From: Cocos nucifera
Taxonomy: Eukaryota; Streptophyta; Magnoliopsida; Arecales; Arecaceae
Assembly (NCBI GenBank): GCA_006176705.1
Contig: QRFJ01004976.1
Location: 27,206 to 91,205 of the forward strand
Reading direction: 5' to 3'
DNA: 64,000 nucleotides
Below the pieces are notes generated by a model that searched no databases, had not been told where the DNA came from, and saw only the letters and a list, made by a program, of their open reading frames with translations. A program made the translations under genes and the position numbers. Below, piece after piece: positions 45,461 to 56,374 of the stretch. Positions within the stretch are counted from its first letter, which is position 1. Each line of letters starts with the position of its first letter.

Positions 45461-45989
45461 TTAGTATAATGTACACCTCTAATAAATGCCCAAAACTAGA
45501 TAATATTATCGATGTTTATCTTTGGCACCGTCGGCTAGGTCATATAAATAAGAATAGGATCAACAGGTTAGTCAAGGAGCATATCCTTGATATCAATGAT
45601 TATGAATCATTGAATATTTATGAGTCATGTCTTCTTAGTAAGATGATCAAATTAACTTTTACTGGAAAGGATGAACAGGCCACTGATCTTCTGGGTCTAG
45701 TACATATTGATATATGTAGACCTATGAGCACATGTGTTAGAGATGGGCTCTACTACTTCATTACGTTTACTGACGACCTATTTAGGTATGAGTACGTCTA
45801 TCTTATGAAGAGTAAATCTGATTCATTTGAAATATTCAAATGATATCGAAATGAGGTAGAAAAGTAACTTGAAAAGAGTATTAAAACTCTTTGATCCGAT
45901 CGAGGAGGTGAATACCTTTTCAATGAGTTTCTGACATATCTAGGAGAGAATGCGATTCTCTCATAATGGACCCCTCCTGGAATACAAAT
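45461..45989 (+). pseudogene. pol: C integrase, first copy (cut at K)
   Basis: Open at 45469-45843: YLWHRRLGHINKNRINRLVK, YESCLLSKM, LVHIDICRPMS and FITFTDDLFRYEYVYLMKSK. It is followed by TGA 45841-45843, TAA 45865-45867 and TGA 45894-45896. It stops at 45989 in the segment before the PQQN motif, where LTR K starts. From 45586 onward the sequence is repeated at 48709-49108. Confidence 0.87.
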
Positions 45990-48708
45990 TCTATTGACGG
46001 TTGGACCATATATTTATAATTGTATATGAATTATAAATTAATAAAAGTTATTTTGACATTTTTCATCATAAATTTTATTATCTTCTAATAAACTCTTGTG
46101 TTGTGATGAAGTCTTTAGGACCATCTAGATTCAGCAAAGAAGGATTTGTCATTTAGTCCTTAAATAGTTCATGATCAAATGATATGTTGTTACTTAGGAT
46201 GACAATGTTTATCAAGTATAGATCATTGTGTGCCATATAGGTTGGTTGTCCTCATAACCAAGGAGTGTTGAGATACTGATATGGCATGCAAGTGAGATGT
46301 ATGGGTACATCTGCATTGAACGCGACCAACTCCAGAGCTTTTCTCCTGTCAAGATTAGCTTCAATGGAATATGGGTATAAATGTCCCTCTGACTTGAGAT
46401 CACCATGGTGACTTTCAAACAACTCACTATATTTTAGTGCCGGACTATTTAAATTTCTAATTTAGTGATGGAAGGTTTCTGGGCACAGTCAAGTACTTAT
46501 GGAGTCAGTGCGTGTATCAAGATCGGATTGACCACTCCTGATTTCAGGAGCTATATTCAATTGTGTTTCAATTTAGCAAAACCTTGGCCAGGGTAGTCTT
46601 ATTGAGGAGTCATGGGACTAATTGTTTTGAGACACGACATGAATGTATTTTCTAGGATTGACAATCTAACCCTGAGTCATCTATTACACGAAGGTCATAG
46701 GGATGAATTATACGGTAATCATATTTGCATAGGTTCTAAATATTATGATTATGATTATTTGATCTATCTAGATATTAGGTACCATTGCTAGATGGTCACT
46801 TCGATTGCTATAGAAATTGGTTTCTATGCTACCAGCTTAGGTTCGGACCTACGGGGTCACACACATTAGGAGTTCCTACCTGATCTGATGGCTGATCAAG
46901 AGTCTCATTAGTCTAGGACTCTATGATCAAAAGTCTTACTGGACTGGAACTCTATGATCAAGAGTCCTACTGGACTGGGACTATGAGTCTTATTTGTCTA
47001 AGACTCTCTGATCATGAGTCCTGGTAATCTAGGACATTGTAGTCAAGAGTTCCATTAGACTGAGACTCTGTGATCAAGAGTCCTACTGGACTGAAACTCT
47101 AAGTCCTACTGATCTAGAACTCTCTAATCAAGAGTTTCACTAGTCTGCAACTCTATGATCGTGAGTTTGATTCGTTTGGGATACTGGATTTAAGAGTCTC
47201 ACTGATTTAGGACTCTTCAAGAGTTTCATGTTGATAGGACTCTATTGTCCAGTAATCCATTCGATTTGAACTTAGATATTTTTTAGAGGATTAATTAGCA
47301 ATTTGATTGCTGATTAGCTCAATTTAATTTAGTGATGAGGATTCGATCAAGTTTGATTGAATTTGATTCGATTGGATTTGACCCGATTAGGTCATGAGAT
47401 GACCTAATCGCTATGAGAGTTTTGACCCTGATTTGATCAAGACGTAGATCTAATTAATTTCTAATTTAATTAAAATTTTATTAGATTAGGCTAAGCCTAA
47501 TTTGGTTGAATTTAACCTAATTTAATGAGGTCTAAATTAATTAGTTTGGTTGAAATCAATTAGGACCAAGAATGAAGTTTGAATTCAAATTCTGCCACGC
47601 GCCCATCATTTTTGACTTTTCCACTTTGCTTCCCACGCCCTCCCTTTTGTTTCTCAAATACTTTTTGAGAAATAAAAATATGCACATAGAAGGAGAGTCC
47701 TTCTCCATGTTAAACACAAGGAAGGGGGCGTTGGATAAGGATAAGTGGCTTATTTGATTTTTGAAATCAAGTGAGTGGTTAAAACCTCTCAACCACTTGA
47801 CCCTTATCATTTTTCATGTGGTTTTCCCATGGTATTCACATTAATAAATTATGAGAATTTTTGTGCATGTAGGAGAAGGAGTATCATTATGTGGTAAAAA
47901 TTTTAGAGTATTTGGGCATCAGTTCTGAGCGAAAAAAATCTTGAAGTGAAGGTGAATAGGATCCTGCAGCACTTTTCTTTTCCTTTATGCCTCTCTTCTC
48001 TTATGATTTTCACCTCTAAGGATATCCTATTTTTAGATATGATCTAAATAGGGATTATAGATCTAAAAGTTATGTTTCCATGAATACTCATTTTATAGAA
48101 AAACTCTACACAAAGAGGGCATGGTAGGATTTTTAGTGTGTCAAGGTTTTTGGGCTAAGTGAAATCCTAGATTTGGGAATCTGGGTTCGGGTGGAGAGAT
48201 CGAGTGCTGTGAGCATCGGATCATCACCAAATTTGAAACAAATCTTCATCATCCTCCAATATTTATGTTCTAATTATTTAAAATATTTAGAAAATCAGAA
48301 AATATATGATCGATCGGATTGATCATGAACAGCCATCGAAGGCTCCGACGAGGAGCTAGCACTCCAGTGGGGCTGATCGGGATCAGGAGCTCTGTGTGGA
48401 CCAACCGTAGAGGTCGGACATGTGTGCGGCTATAACGTGATACCAGAGCATTATCTAGTAGACTTAGATTATGGTGATCAACTACCCACAAAAAGGTATT
48501 ATGTTCTGAACACGTAGATGTAGTAAATAGTTTATTACATAGTTTTATTTTTAGATCTATTGATGTATGCATGCATATTATGTTTAGATCCTAATGTGTA
48601 GAGTTAAATAATCTGATATGATCAGTAGATAATTAATTAGATTAATTATTTTTTATTGCATCATTGCTATTTTTGAAACACTTTTTGAAAGTAGCATGGC
48701 AAACCTTG
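45990..48708 (+). repeat. LTR K, truncated at both ends, inside C
   Basis: It aligns in sense orientation with the LTRs of A/B/C/H but lacks about 40 bases at its start and about 12 at its end, so no TG...CA or TSD is visible. It contains the GATCACCATGGTGACT block (46399-46414), a tandem repeat array (46893-47255) and the conserved block at 48394-48431. It differs from C's own LTRs in sequence and in the array, so it is not simply a copy of them. Confidence 0.75.
46893..47255 (+). repeat. Tandem array of about 33-36 bp units in LTR K
   Basis: About ten imperfect units built on ATCAAGAGTCCTACTGGACT followed by GGGACTCT. Each unit holds an inverted pair AGAGTCC / GGGACTCT that could form a small hairpin. 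C's LTRs have a single unit-like stretch here, so the array expanded in K's lineage. Confidence 0.75.
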
Positions 48709-49545
48709 CAATCCTTAACATCAATGATTATGAATCATTGAATACCTATGAGTCATGTCTTCTTGGTAAGATGATCAAATCACCTTTTACTAGAAAGGAT
48801 GAACAGGCCACTGATCTTTTGGGTCCAGTACATATTGATGTATGTTGACCTATGAGCACATGTGTTAGAGGTGGGCTCTACTACTTCATTACGTTTATTG
48901 ATGACCTATCTAGGTATGAGTACGTCTATCTTATAAAGAGTACATCTGATTCATTTGAAATATTCAAATGATATCGAAATGAGATAGAAAAGTAACTTGA
49001 AAAGAGTATTAAAACTCTTCGATCCAATCGAGAAGGTGAATACCTTTTCAATGAATTTCTGACATATCTAAGAGAGAATGGGATTCTCTTATAATGGATC
49101 CCTCCTAGAACACCACAGCATAATGGTACATCCAAAAGAAGGAATCGGATCCTATTGGACATGATTCGATCCATGATGGTATTTGTAAGTCTGCCAATTT
49201 CATTTTGAGGGTATGCACTTGAGACTGCTTGTTTTATTTTGAACAATGTTCTGAGCAAGTCTGTTGTAAAGACTCTATATGAGATATGGACTGGTCGTAA
49301 GCCAACACTTGCTCACCTTAGGGTTTGGGGATGTCCAACTTATGTAAAATGGTTACAGCCAAAAAATCTTGGACTTAAGTTTGATTCATAGGATACCCTA
49401 AGAAAACTAGGGCTTATTAGTTTTACCTTGCTGAAAGCAAAAGATATTCATCAGCAATAGGGCAGTCTTTTTGAAAAAAAGGTTTCTTATGGAAGGAATA
49501 ACTGCCTCTGATGTTGAGCTTTGTGAAGTTTGATAGGTAGAAGAA
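48709..49545 (+). pseudogene. pol: C integrase, second copy and C-terminal part
   Basis: It starts inside the segment before YESCLLGKM, repeats 45586-45989 nearly base for base (TGA 48969-48971 and TAA 48993-48995 shared), then continues through the PRTPQHNGT-like segment, LxxLLDMIRSMM-type region, TLYEIWTGRKPTLAHLRVWG and the GYPK segment with stops. It ends at the linker to RT. Confidence 0.85.
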
Positions 49546-50640
49546 TTGATACATTCTAATGAATCTACAGAACTAAATTTGATAAGATCAAACCCAAAGC
49601 TCATTGTAGAGGCACCCTTGAGGAGATCTGGTAGAGTATTGCATCAATCGGATAGATATTATGATTTTTTGGTCTGGGATAGTGATCCTGTTGAACTCAA
49701 TGAGAACGAGGATCTGATCACCTACATGGATGCCATGCAGAGGTTTGACTCTGATAAATGGCTAGAAGTCATGAAGTCCGAAATGAAATCCATGAAGGCC
49801 AATAGTGTATGGACATTGGTTGATCCACCTGAAGGGGTAAAATCCATTGGGTCTAAGTAGAGTTTTAAAAGAAAAAAGAGCACAGATACGAAGGTGGAAA
49901 CCTATAAGGCGTGTATGGTTGCTAAGGGATATCGTCAGCATTATGGTATTAACTATGACGACGTTTTCTCTAGTGGCAATGTCAAGTCCATTCAGATTAT
50001 GCTTGCGATAGCAGCATACTTAGACTATGAGATCTGGCAAATGGATATGAAGATAGCTTTTCTTAATGGAGAGCTAGATGAAGAGGTGTATATGATACAG
50101 CCTGAGGGGTTCACATTCACAGATGAGTCCAAGATGTGCAAGCTTTAGAGATCTATCTATAGATTGAAGCAGGCATCTTAGAGTTGAAATATGCATTTTG
50201 ATAAGATGATCAAAATATATAGCTTTGTTAAGAATGGAGAGAAATCCTACGTGTATAAATGAACTAACGGTTTAGTAGTTATGTTTCTTATATGGCATGT
50301 GGATGATATTCTCTTAATTGGAAATGACATCCCTGCATTATAGGGAATAAAGGTTTGGCTGTTGTCGCAATTCTTTATGAAGGACTTGGAAGAAGTTTCC
50401 TACATCCTAGGGATAAAGATCTATAGGGATAGATCTAAAAGGTTGCTTGGATTATCTCAGTCCATATATATTGATACCATATTGAAGAGATTCAGTATGG
50501 AGAATTTCAAGAAGGGCTATCTCCCGATAGGCCATGAAATTTTTCTCTCAAAGAGGGATTGTCTGACAACTCCATAAGAAAGAGAACATATGAGTAGAAT
50601 ACCATATGCTTCAGTAGTGGATTTTATTATGTATGTCATG
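49546..50640 (+). pseudogene. pol: C reverse transcriptase
   Basis: 49546-49860 holds RRSGRVLHQSDRYYDFLVWD and SDKWLEVMKSEMKSMKANSV. 49894-50148 holds METYKACMVAKGYRQHYGI, YEIWQMDMKIAFLNGELDEE and QPEGF. The catalytic motif reads HVDD (near 50301) rather than YVDD. 50362-50577 holds YILGIKIYRDRSKRLLGLSQ and the segment after it. TAG, TGA and TAA codons and one missing residue group break the frame. Confidence 0.87.
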
Positions 50641-51285
50641 ATGTGTACGAGACCAGAAGTGGCATACTCACTAGGGGTAGTAAGTAGATACCAGTCTAAT
50701 CCAGGTGAGAATCACTGGAAGGTTGTGAAGACAATCCCAAAGTATTTAAGAAATACCAAGGACTAGTGGCTCATCTATGGAGATACTAACTTGAAATTTA
50801 TGGGATATACTGATTCTAGTTTTTAGTCAGATCATGATGACAGTAAGAGTATGTCAGGTTATGTGTTTACCCCAAACGGTGGAGCGGTCTGTTAGAAAAG
50901 TTTCAAGCAGCACACTATGGTCGATTCTATGTGTGAGGTAGAGTATGTCACGAAATCTGATGCTACAAAGGAAGCTGTGCGATTGTAGAAGTTCATCGAT
51001 GAGCTGGGAGTGGCATCCTTCTTGGATGGTCTGGTTCTACTTTACTGTGACAACACTGGAGCCATAGCTCAAGCGAAGAAGCCGAAGGCACATCAACGCA
51101 CCAAACACATTTCGCATCGCTATCATCTTGTACAAGAAATCATAGAGTGAGGTAACATCGAGCTTTAGAAGATCGATGGAAAGAAGAATGTGGTCGACCA
51201 ATTTACTAAAGCTCTCAGAATCAAAGAGTTCGATAATCACAGATGGAAGATAGGTATTCGATACTATTCTGAGTGGCTTTAGTCT
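50641..51285 (+). pseudogene. pol: C RNase H
   Basis: Plus-strand segments VAYSLGVVSRYQSNPGENHW, GYTDSSF, NGGAVCxKSFKQHT, LLYCDNTGAIAQAKKPKAHQ, TKHISHRYHLVQEI and FTKALRIKEFDNHRWKIG follow in order with several stops. The Asp and Asn positions remain visible. It leads into the PPT. Confidence 0.85.
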
Positions 51286-51286
51286 A

Positions 51287-51295
51287 AGTGGGAGT
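51287..51295 (+). other. Polypurine tract of C
   Basis: AGTGGGAGT directly before the LTR start TGTTGAAAAATATATCC. It matches B's tract. Confidence 0.85.
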
Positions 51296-53299
51296 TGTTG
51301 AAAAATATATCCTAAAGCCAATCATTTAGATTACAGATGGTTGAGCTAAATATAATTTATACTTGAATTTTAATTGAATAAAATTGTTATTCTTACAATT
51401 TTATCACTTTGTGCATCTTCTTGTAATTAACTCTCTGTGATGAAGTCCTTACGACTATTTAGATTCGACAAAGATGGATTTGTCGTTTAGTCCTTAAACT
51501 GATTGCGATCAAATGATTTATTGTTACTTAGGACGACAATGTTAATCAAGAGTAGGTTGTTGTGTGCCATAAGTATTGGTTGTCCTCTTAACCAAGAAGC
51601 ATGGTGATGCTGTTATGGCGTGCAGGTAAAATAAAGAGATACATTTCACCGATCGTGATCCAACTATAGAGTTTTCTTCTACCAAGATTGCTCATGAAGA
51701 ATATGGGTATATGTATCCGTTAGACCTGAGATCATTATGGTGACTTGCAAGCAACTCACTGTACTTAGGTATCGAACTACATGAATTTCTAATTCAGTGA
51801 TAGAAGGCTACCAGGTGCAGTCAAGTACTTGGCTTGTCCGTGCGTAAGTCAAGATGGGTTTGACCCCTTTAAGTGTTAAAGCAAGTGCATCGCTGTATTT
51901 TAATTTACCAAATTCTCGATCGAGGTAGTCTTTATGATGGATGCTGAATTTTAAAATACAATGTGGATGAATTTTTAGGATTGGCAGTTAATCCTAGATC
52001 ATCCTATGAGCATCATGGTTAAGGGGATGAATTATACGGTAACCATATGCCATAGGTTCATCGATGTTGCATTGTGACTATTTGACCTATCCGAATGTTG
52101 GGTATCATTGCTAGATGGTCACATCGATTGGTACAGAAAATTAGTTTTGGTGCTACTGGCTTAGGATTTGAACATATGGAGTCACACATAATTGGAGTTT
52201 CCTACCTGATCTGGTGGCTAATCATGACTGGATGTCCCACTGGATTGAGACTCAGTTATTATTGAAGAATTAATTAGAAATTAAATTGCTAATTAGCTTA
52301 ATTTGATTGAGCGATGAGGAATTGATCAAGTCAAATTGAATTTGATTTAATTAAGTTTGACCTGATTAGATCGTATGATGATCTAATCGCTATGGAAGAT
52401 TTGACCCTGCTATGATCAGGGTATGGACCTAATTAATTTTTAATTTGATTAGAAGTTTATTAATTTGGGTTAAGCCTAATTTGGTTGGATTTAACCCAAT
52501 CTGATTGGGTCCAGATAAATTGATTTGGATGAAACCAATTCAGACCAAGCCAAATGGTTTGTGATTTTTGAATCAAATCTCGCTGCACCATCGTACTTTG
52601 ACCTATTCTTTTTCTCCACGCACATTGTGAATGTGAGAGAGTTTTCATGAGGGATTTCTATGAGACAAAAATTAGAGAGGGTCGATCTCTTTTGGAATGA
52701 GGTTTTCTGAAGGGAGGAGAGGGTCAAGATCCTTACAGGTGAGTGCAGAATCCTAGAGTTGGAACTCTTGGTTTAGGGTGGAGAGATTTAGCATTATGAG
52801 TGCCAGATCTTCATTGATTTTTCATCACCACCTCGTCAACCTCCACTGATCATTTTCTAGCCTTTTAGAGCATCCGAGAGATCTGGAAGCAGATCGTCGA
52901 TCGGATCGATAGAGATTGACTGTCGAAGACCCCGATGAGGAGCTAGCAATCTGGAGGGGCTGATTAGGATCAGGGGCTCCGTGTGGACTCACCATAAAGG
53001 TCGGACACATGTGCAGCTATAGCATGATAGGAAAGCATCTTCTGATGGATTTAGATTGCAGAGTTCATCTGCCATGCATAGGTACTATATTCTGAACATA
53101 GATCAATCAGCAAATATGATTTGTTGATCGAATGTATTTTATTTTTTTGTTTCATATTAATATGTCAAAGATCCTGAGTAGGATTTTATGATTAGATCAT
53201 AGCATGCGTAGAATTAATGTAGATTAATTTTGCTTCCACTGCTATATATTTTGAAAAAGTTTTGAATAGCATGCTCATAACCCTGCTAGGTTTTCTTCA
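51296..53299 (+). repeat. 3' LTR of C
   Basis: From TGTTGAAAAATATATCC to TTTTCTTCA (2004 bp). It pairs with 26391-28804 but carries a deletion at about 52635 of the bases corresponding to 27730-28146. The conserved block lies at 52981-53018. F's integrase resumes at 53300. Confidence 0.9.
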
Positions 53300-53842
53300 C
53301 CCAGTAGGTCCAAATAAGTCCACGTGAATTAATTCTAGAGGTCTAGTGGTTGAAATAATATTTTTGGATTTGAAACTCCCCCTAGTTTGTTTACCAAGTT
53401 GACATGTATCACAAATATGGTAATTTTCAAAATTCAATTTAGGTAAACCTTTAACTAAATCTTTAGCAACAAATTTTAATAAAGTGTGCATGCTAGCCTG
53501 TCCTAATCTGTGATGCCACAGCCAAGTAGTTTCTTTGATTTTAGTATTTTTAGTAACAAGACATTGGCCACTCTTCATGGCTATCTCATCGAGATCAACC
53601 ATGCAGATATTTTCACATCTTTGTCCAATAAACATGATATTATTATCAAAGGGACTAGTGACTATGCATAAAGATGATTCAAAAGTAACTTTGAAATCTT
53701 TGTCACATAATTGACTAATGCTTAGTAAGTTATGCTTTAAATTATCGACAAGAAAAACATTCTCAACGTAGGTGAAGGAAGTGGGTTTGATTTTACCAAT
53801 ACCAATGATTCTCCCTTTTCCATTGTCACCAAAGGTTACCAA
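53300..53842 (-). pseudogene. pol: F pre-integrase and integrase start
   Basis: Minus strand, open for 181 codons. GKGRIIGIGKIKPTSFTYVE and VDNLKHNLLSISQLCDKDFK are the protease-to-integrase segment of Sireviruses. TTWLWHHRLGQASMHTLLKF carries the first zinc His (the second is Gln), YHICDTCQLGKQTRGSFKSK the two Cys, and LELIHVDLFGPTG starts the catalytic core. The frame stops at C's border and continues at 26390 toward lower coordinates. Confidence 0.9.
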
Positions 53843-54207
53843 TCTACCATTCTTTTTCTCAAGGATGATGAATTATTTTTTGTCACCCATCATATGTCTT
53901 GAACAGCTGCTATCTAGATACCAAGCTCGTTCATTTTTATTTACTGCAAGACATTCCTGCAAAATAATTATGTGACTAATTCAGGTACCTAAGTCTTCTT
54001 GGATCCTTTTGGGTTAGCATTTGCGGTTTCCTTCGGAATCCAAACTTTCTTAACTAAATTTTCATTAATTTTTCTTGAATTGCATGCATATGCTTTATGT
54101 CCTAGCTTACCACAGCAGAAACAAGTAATGTTTGAAGAGGAACATGATGATGTTGAGTGAGTGTAGAGATTCTTTAAGAATTTTTATTTCTTGTTAGGAT
54201 TATAACC
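53843..54207 (-). pseudogene. F protease/gag C-terminal part
   Basis: Minus strand between the pre-integrase and solo LTR L. Readable pieces include a protease-like segment with CSRHMMGDKK (about 53880-53905), the usual cue of Sirevirus protease, preceded by a knuckle-like Cys/His stretch near 54080-54125. Stops occur. It ends at TAACC, the TSD of L. Confidence 0.7.
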
Positions 54208-54463
54208 TGTTGGTGCAGAAATCCATCCTCGCCGGAGGTTGCCGAAATCGAGGCCGCTGAGGTCGCCGCCGGGGACCTGCAAAACGAAGTCCCGTCCGGA
54301 ACCGGTGGGGTGGTGGCTCCGGCAGGACCCTCTGACGGTCAAGTTAGTTTCCGGCCAACAGTAATGGAGTGCTCGGAATGAGTTCCGGAGCTTAGAGATG
54401 TGGAGGAGAGCTTAGAGAGTCGAGAGTTCAGAGAGCTTAGCCTCAGTATGTCGGGAGGGGTCC

Positions 54464-54470
54464 TTTTATA
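54464..54470 (-). promoter_or_regulatory. TATA box in solo LTR L
   Basis: The minus strand reads GCTATAAAAGGACCCC. Its place about 260 bases before the LTR end fits a U3-R border. Confidence 0.55.
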
Positions 54471-54510
54471 GCGGAGCTTAGTTGATGGTGACGGCTGTGC
54501 CGTCTGGCAG

Positions 54511-54784
54511 AGAGTCGTCGGGCAGCATGGAGTTCGGTACGGAGAGGAAGGCGTCGTCCGGTGGATCGTGGGAGCCATACTGGCGAGTCGTGGGCCGCAT
54601 GGAGTCCGGTACGGAGAGGACGGCGTCGTCTGGTGGATCGTGGGAGCCATACTGGCACGTCGTGGGCCGCATGGAGTCTGGTACGGAGAGGAAGGCGTCA
54701 TCCGATGGATCGTGGGAGCCATACTGGCGAGTCGTGGGCCGCACGGAGTTCGGTACGGAGAGGAAGGCGCCGTCCGGTCTTGCT
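54511..54784 (-). repeat. 72-bp tandem repeat in solo LTR L
   Basis: Nearly four copies with GGAGT(T/C)(C/T)GGTACGGAGAGG at exact 72-base spacing. Because 72 is a multiple of three, long open frames appear on both strands. These are not taken as genes. Confidence 0.85.
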
Positions 54785-55370
54785 GCAGGCGACAGTTCGT
54801 CCAGAGGAGTTCGGACTTGTAACAAAGTTCGGCCGAAGGGGAAGCTGGGGGTGTTCGTCTGGCTGAAGGGTCGGCCATCTGTAGAGTTCGGCCGCGGGAC
54901 GATTGCCGAGGAGTTCGACCGCTGAGAGGCCCGAAGAAGCTCGGCTGGCCAGTTGAAGGACTTCGGTTGCTAGTTGGTTCGGCCAGGGCTCGCTGAGGAG
55001 TTCGGTCGCCTAGGGTCGGTCCGAAGGGGTTCGGCCACTTGGGCTCGCCTGAAGTCGGTCCGAAGGAGTTCGGCCACTTGGGCTCGCCTGAAGTCGGTCC
55101 GAAGGAGTTCGGCCGTGGGGTCCGAATGGGTTCGGACTTGTAGGAGAGTTCGGCTGGCGGTGGGAGTTCGGCCCGGAGCCTGGCGCTGGGGGAGTTCGGC
55201 AGCTAGGTAGTTCGGCCCGGACCTTGGTGCAGGGGAGTTCGGCCTCTAGGCAGTTCGGCCGTGGTAGGGGCTCGGCCTGGCACCTGGCGCTAAAGCTCTT
55301 CAGCGGCTACTGGTTGCATTGGGCCGAGCATCGGGCCGGGCTTCGGCAGGAGCGGGATTTATCCCCAACA

Positions 55371-56374
55371 TAACCTATTCCAACTTTATCATAAACTGCT
55401 TTTTGGTTATTTAGAATCGTTTTTAACTTTTTAGAACTACATGTGAACTTATCAACCCATTATTTTAGCATTTTAACTTTTTTTTTCAAGGAATCATTTT
55501 CCTCTGTCAAAACCTTATTTCTTTATTGAATTTCTTCTTTTTCTTTGGATAAGTTATCGCACATTATTTTTAAATTTTTATTTTTACTAGAAATCTTTCT
55601 AAATTCTTTCATTAGATCGTAAAAGGCATCTTGTAATTCATCAAAGAAATATTCTTGAGTGAATTTTGAGTTTATCTCATTCTCTTATGCCATGAAACAT
55701 AAGTTTACGACATCTTCAGATTCTTCATCAGAGCTAGATTCGTCACATCGCTCCACATAGCAATCATTGCTTCCTTCTTGATCTTCTTAAAGCTTTTCTT
55801 CAAGTTGGGATAGTCTGCCTTGAAGTATCCAGGTTTCTTGCACTCAAAGCATAAAGGCAATTCCCTTTCATTATCCTTGTCCATACTTGTTTCACCTCTA
55901 TGGAAGGAATTTTTCTTGAAGCCTTGCTTTCTTCTTCTTATAAATTTCTTAAACTTTCTTGTAATCAATGCTATGTCCTCATCTTCTTCATCTTCGTTTG
56001 TTGACTCATCTTCTTCTTCATGAATTGCAACAGATTTGAGGGCAATGGTCCTCTTCTTTTTTCCTTCATCTTCATTATGCTACTTCATGGTAATTTCATG
56101 GATCATCAGCGATCTAATCAACTCTTCCAAGGGTAGCTTATTTAAGTCTCTAGCATCTTGAATTACAGTGATCTTTGCATCCCATGACTTCGATAAAAAT
56201 CTAAATTTTTTCTTACCAAATCACTATTAGAGTAAATCTTTCCAAGACTTTTTTGACCATTAGTTATATCAATGAAATAAGTGAACATTTTTGTGATTGA
56301 TTCAGTGAATTCCATTTTAGAAAGCTCATATTTATACACTAGCATGTTAATCTTAGATTCCTTAACTTGGTTTG
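55371..56374 (-). pseudogene. gag: F gag, cut by G
   Basis: Minus strand. It begins at the G border with KESKINMLVYKYELSKMEF, TKMFTYFIDITNGQKSLGK and NSDLVRKNLDFYRSHG, a UBN2 gag domain. A serine/acidic stretch and a basic segment (RKFKKFIRRRKQGFKKNS) follow, then the knuckle CFECKKPGYFKADYPN, in which the His and last Cys of CCHC are Tyr. A long coiled-coil-like tail (55400-55700) follows. The N-terminus lies beyond G, outside the window. Confidence 0.85.

Larger units (their letters stand above)
26391..53299 (+). mobile_element. Copia element C, inserted in F's integrase and itself interrupted
   Basis: Plus strand: 5' LTR 26391-28804, PBS, leader (28823-29116 and 43492-44893), deleted gag/protease, integrase (duplicated around K), RT, RNase H, PPT, 3' LTR 51296-53299. 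The flanks CCTAA (26386-26390) and CCCAG (53300-53304) are a diverged TSD (3 of 5 match), and F's integrase frame resumes across it. Inside C lie J (with E and D) and K. Confidence 0.88.
54208..55370 (-). repeat. Solo LTR L, GC-rich, with perfect TSD TAACC
   Basis: 1163 bp with inverted ends (TGTTGG...CCAACA) between TAACC (54203-54207) and TAACC (55371-55375). The flanks join into F's gag. No PBS, PPT or internal region is present, so it is a solo LTR. A minus-strand TATAAAA at 54464-54470 followed by a pyrimidine-rich leader suggests minus orientation. It contains a 72-bp tandem repeat (starts 54529, 54601, 54673, 54745) and a 39-bp repeat (55029, 55068). Confidence 0.9.
22203..56374 (-). 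mobile_element. Sirevirus-type copia element F, host of the other insertions
   Basis: Read on the minus strand: gag (56374-55371, 54207-53843), GAG-pre-integrase and integrase start (53842-53300), integrase remainder (26390-25421), RT, RNase H, a spacer with palindromic repeats, and an envelope-like ORF (23571-22203). A third ORF downstream of pol is typical of Sireviruses, and the IYVDDITFGSTN motif fits that lineage. Integrase resumes in frame across C. Both LTRs are outside the window or lost. Confidence 0.85.

Noticed and set aside
46893..47255. CRISPR-like repeat array
   Set aside because: Units are contiguous and imperfect without unique spacers, and lie within a plant LTR.
45990..48708. 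K as a normal solo LTR insertion in C
   Set aside because: Both LTR ends are missing, no 5-bp TSD is present, and 400 bp of C is repeated on both sides.
54482..54925. Open frames of 100-179 codons on both strands in the GC-rich segment
   Set aside because: They come from a 72-bp tandem repeat in a solo LTR; the period is a multiple of three and several frames are open at once. No protein domain is recognisable.
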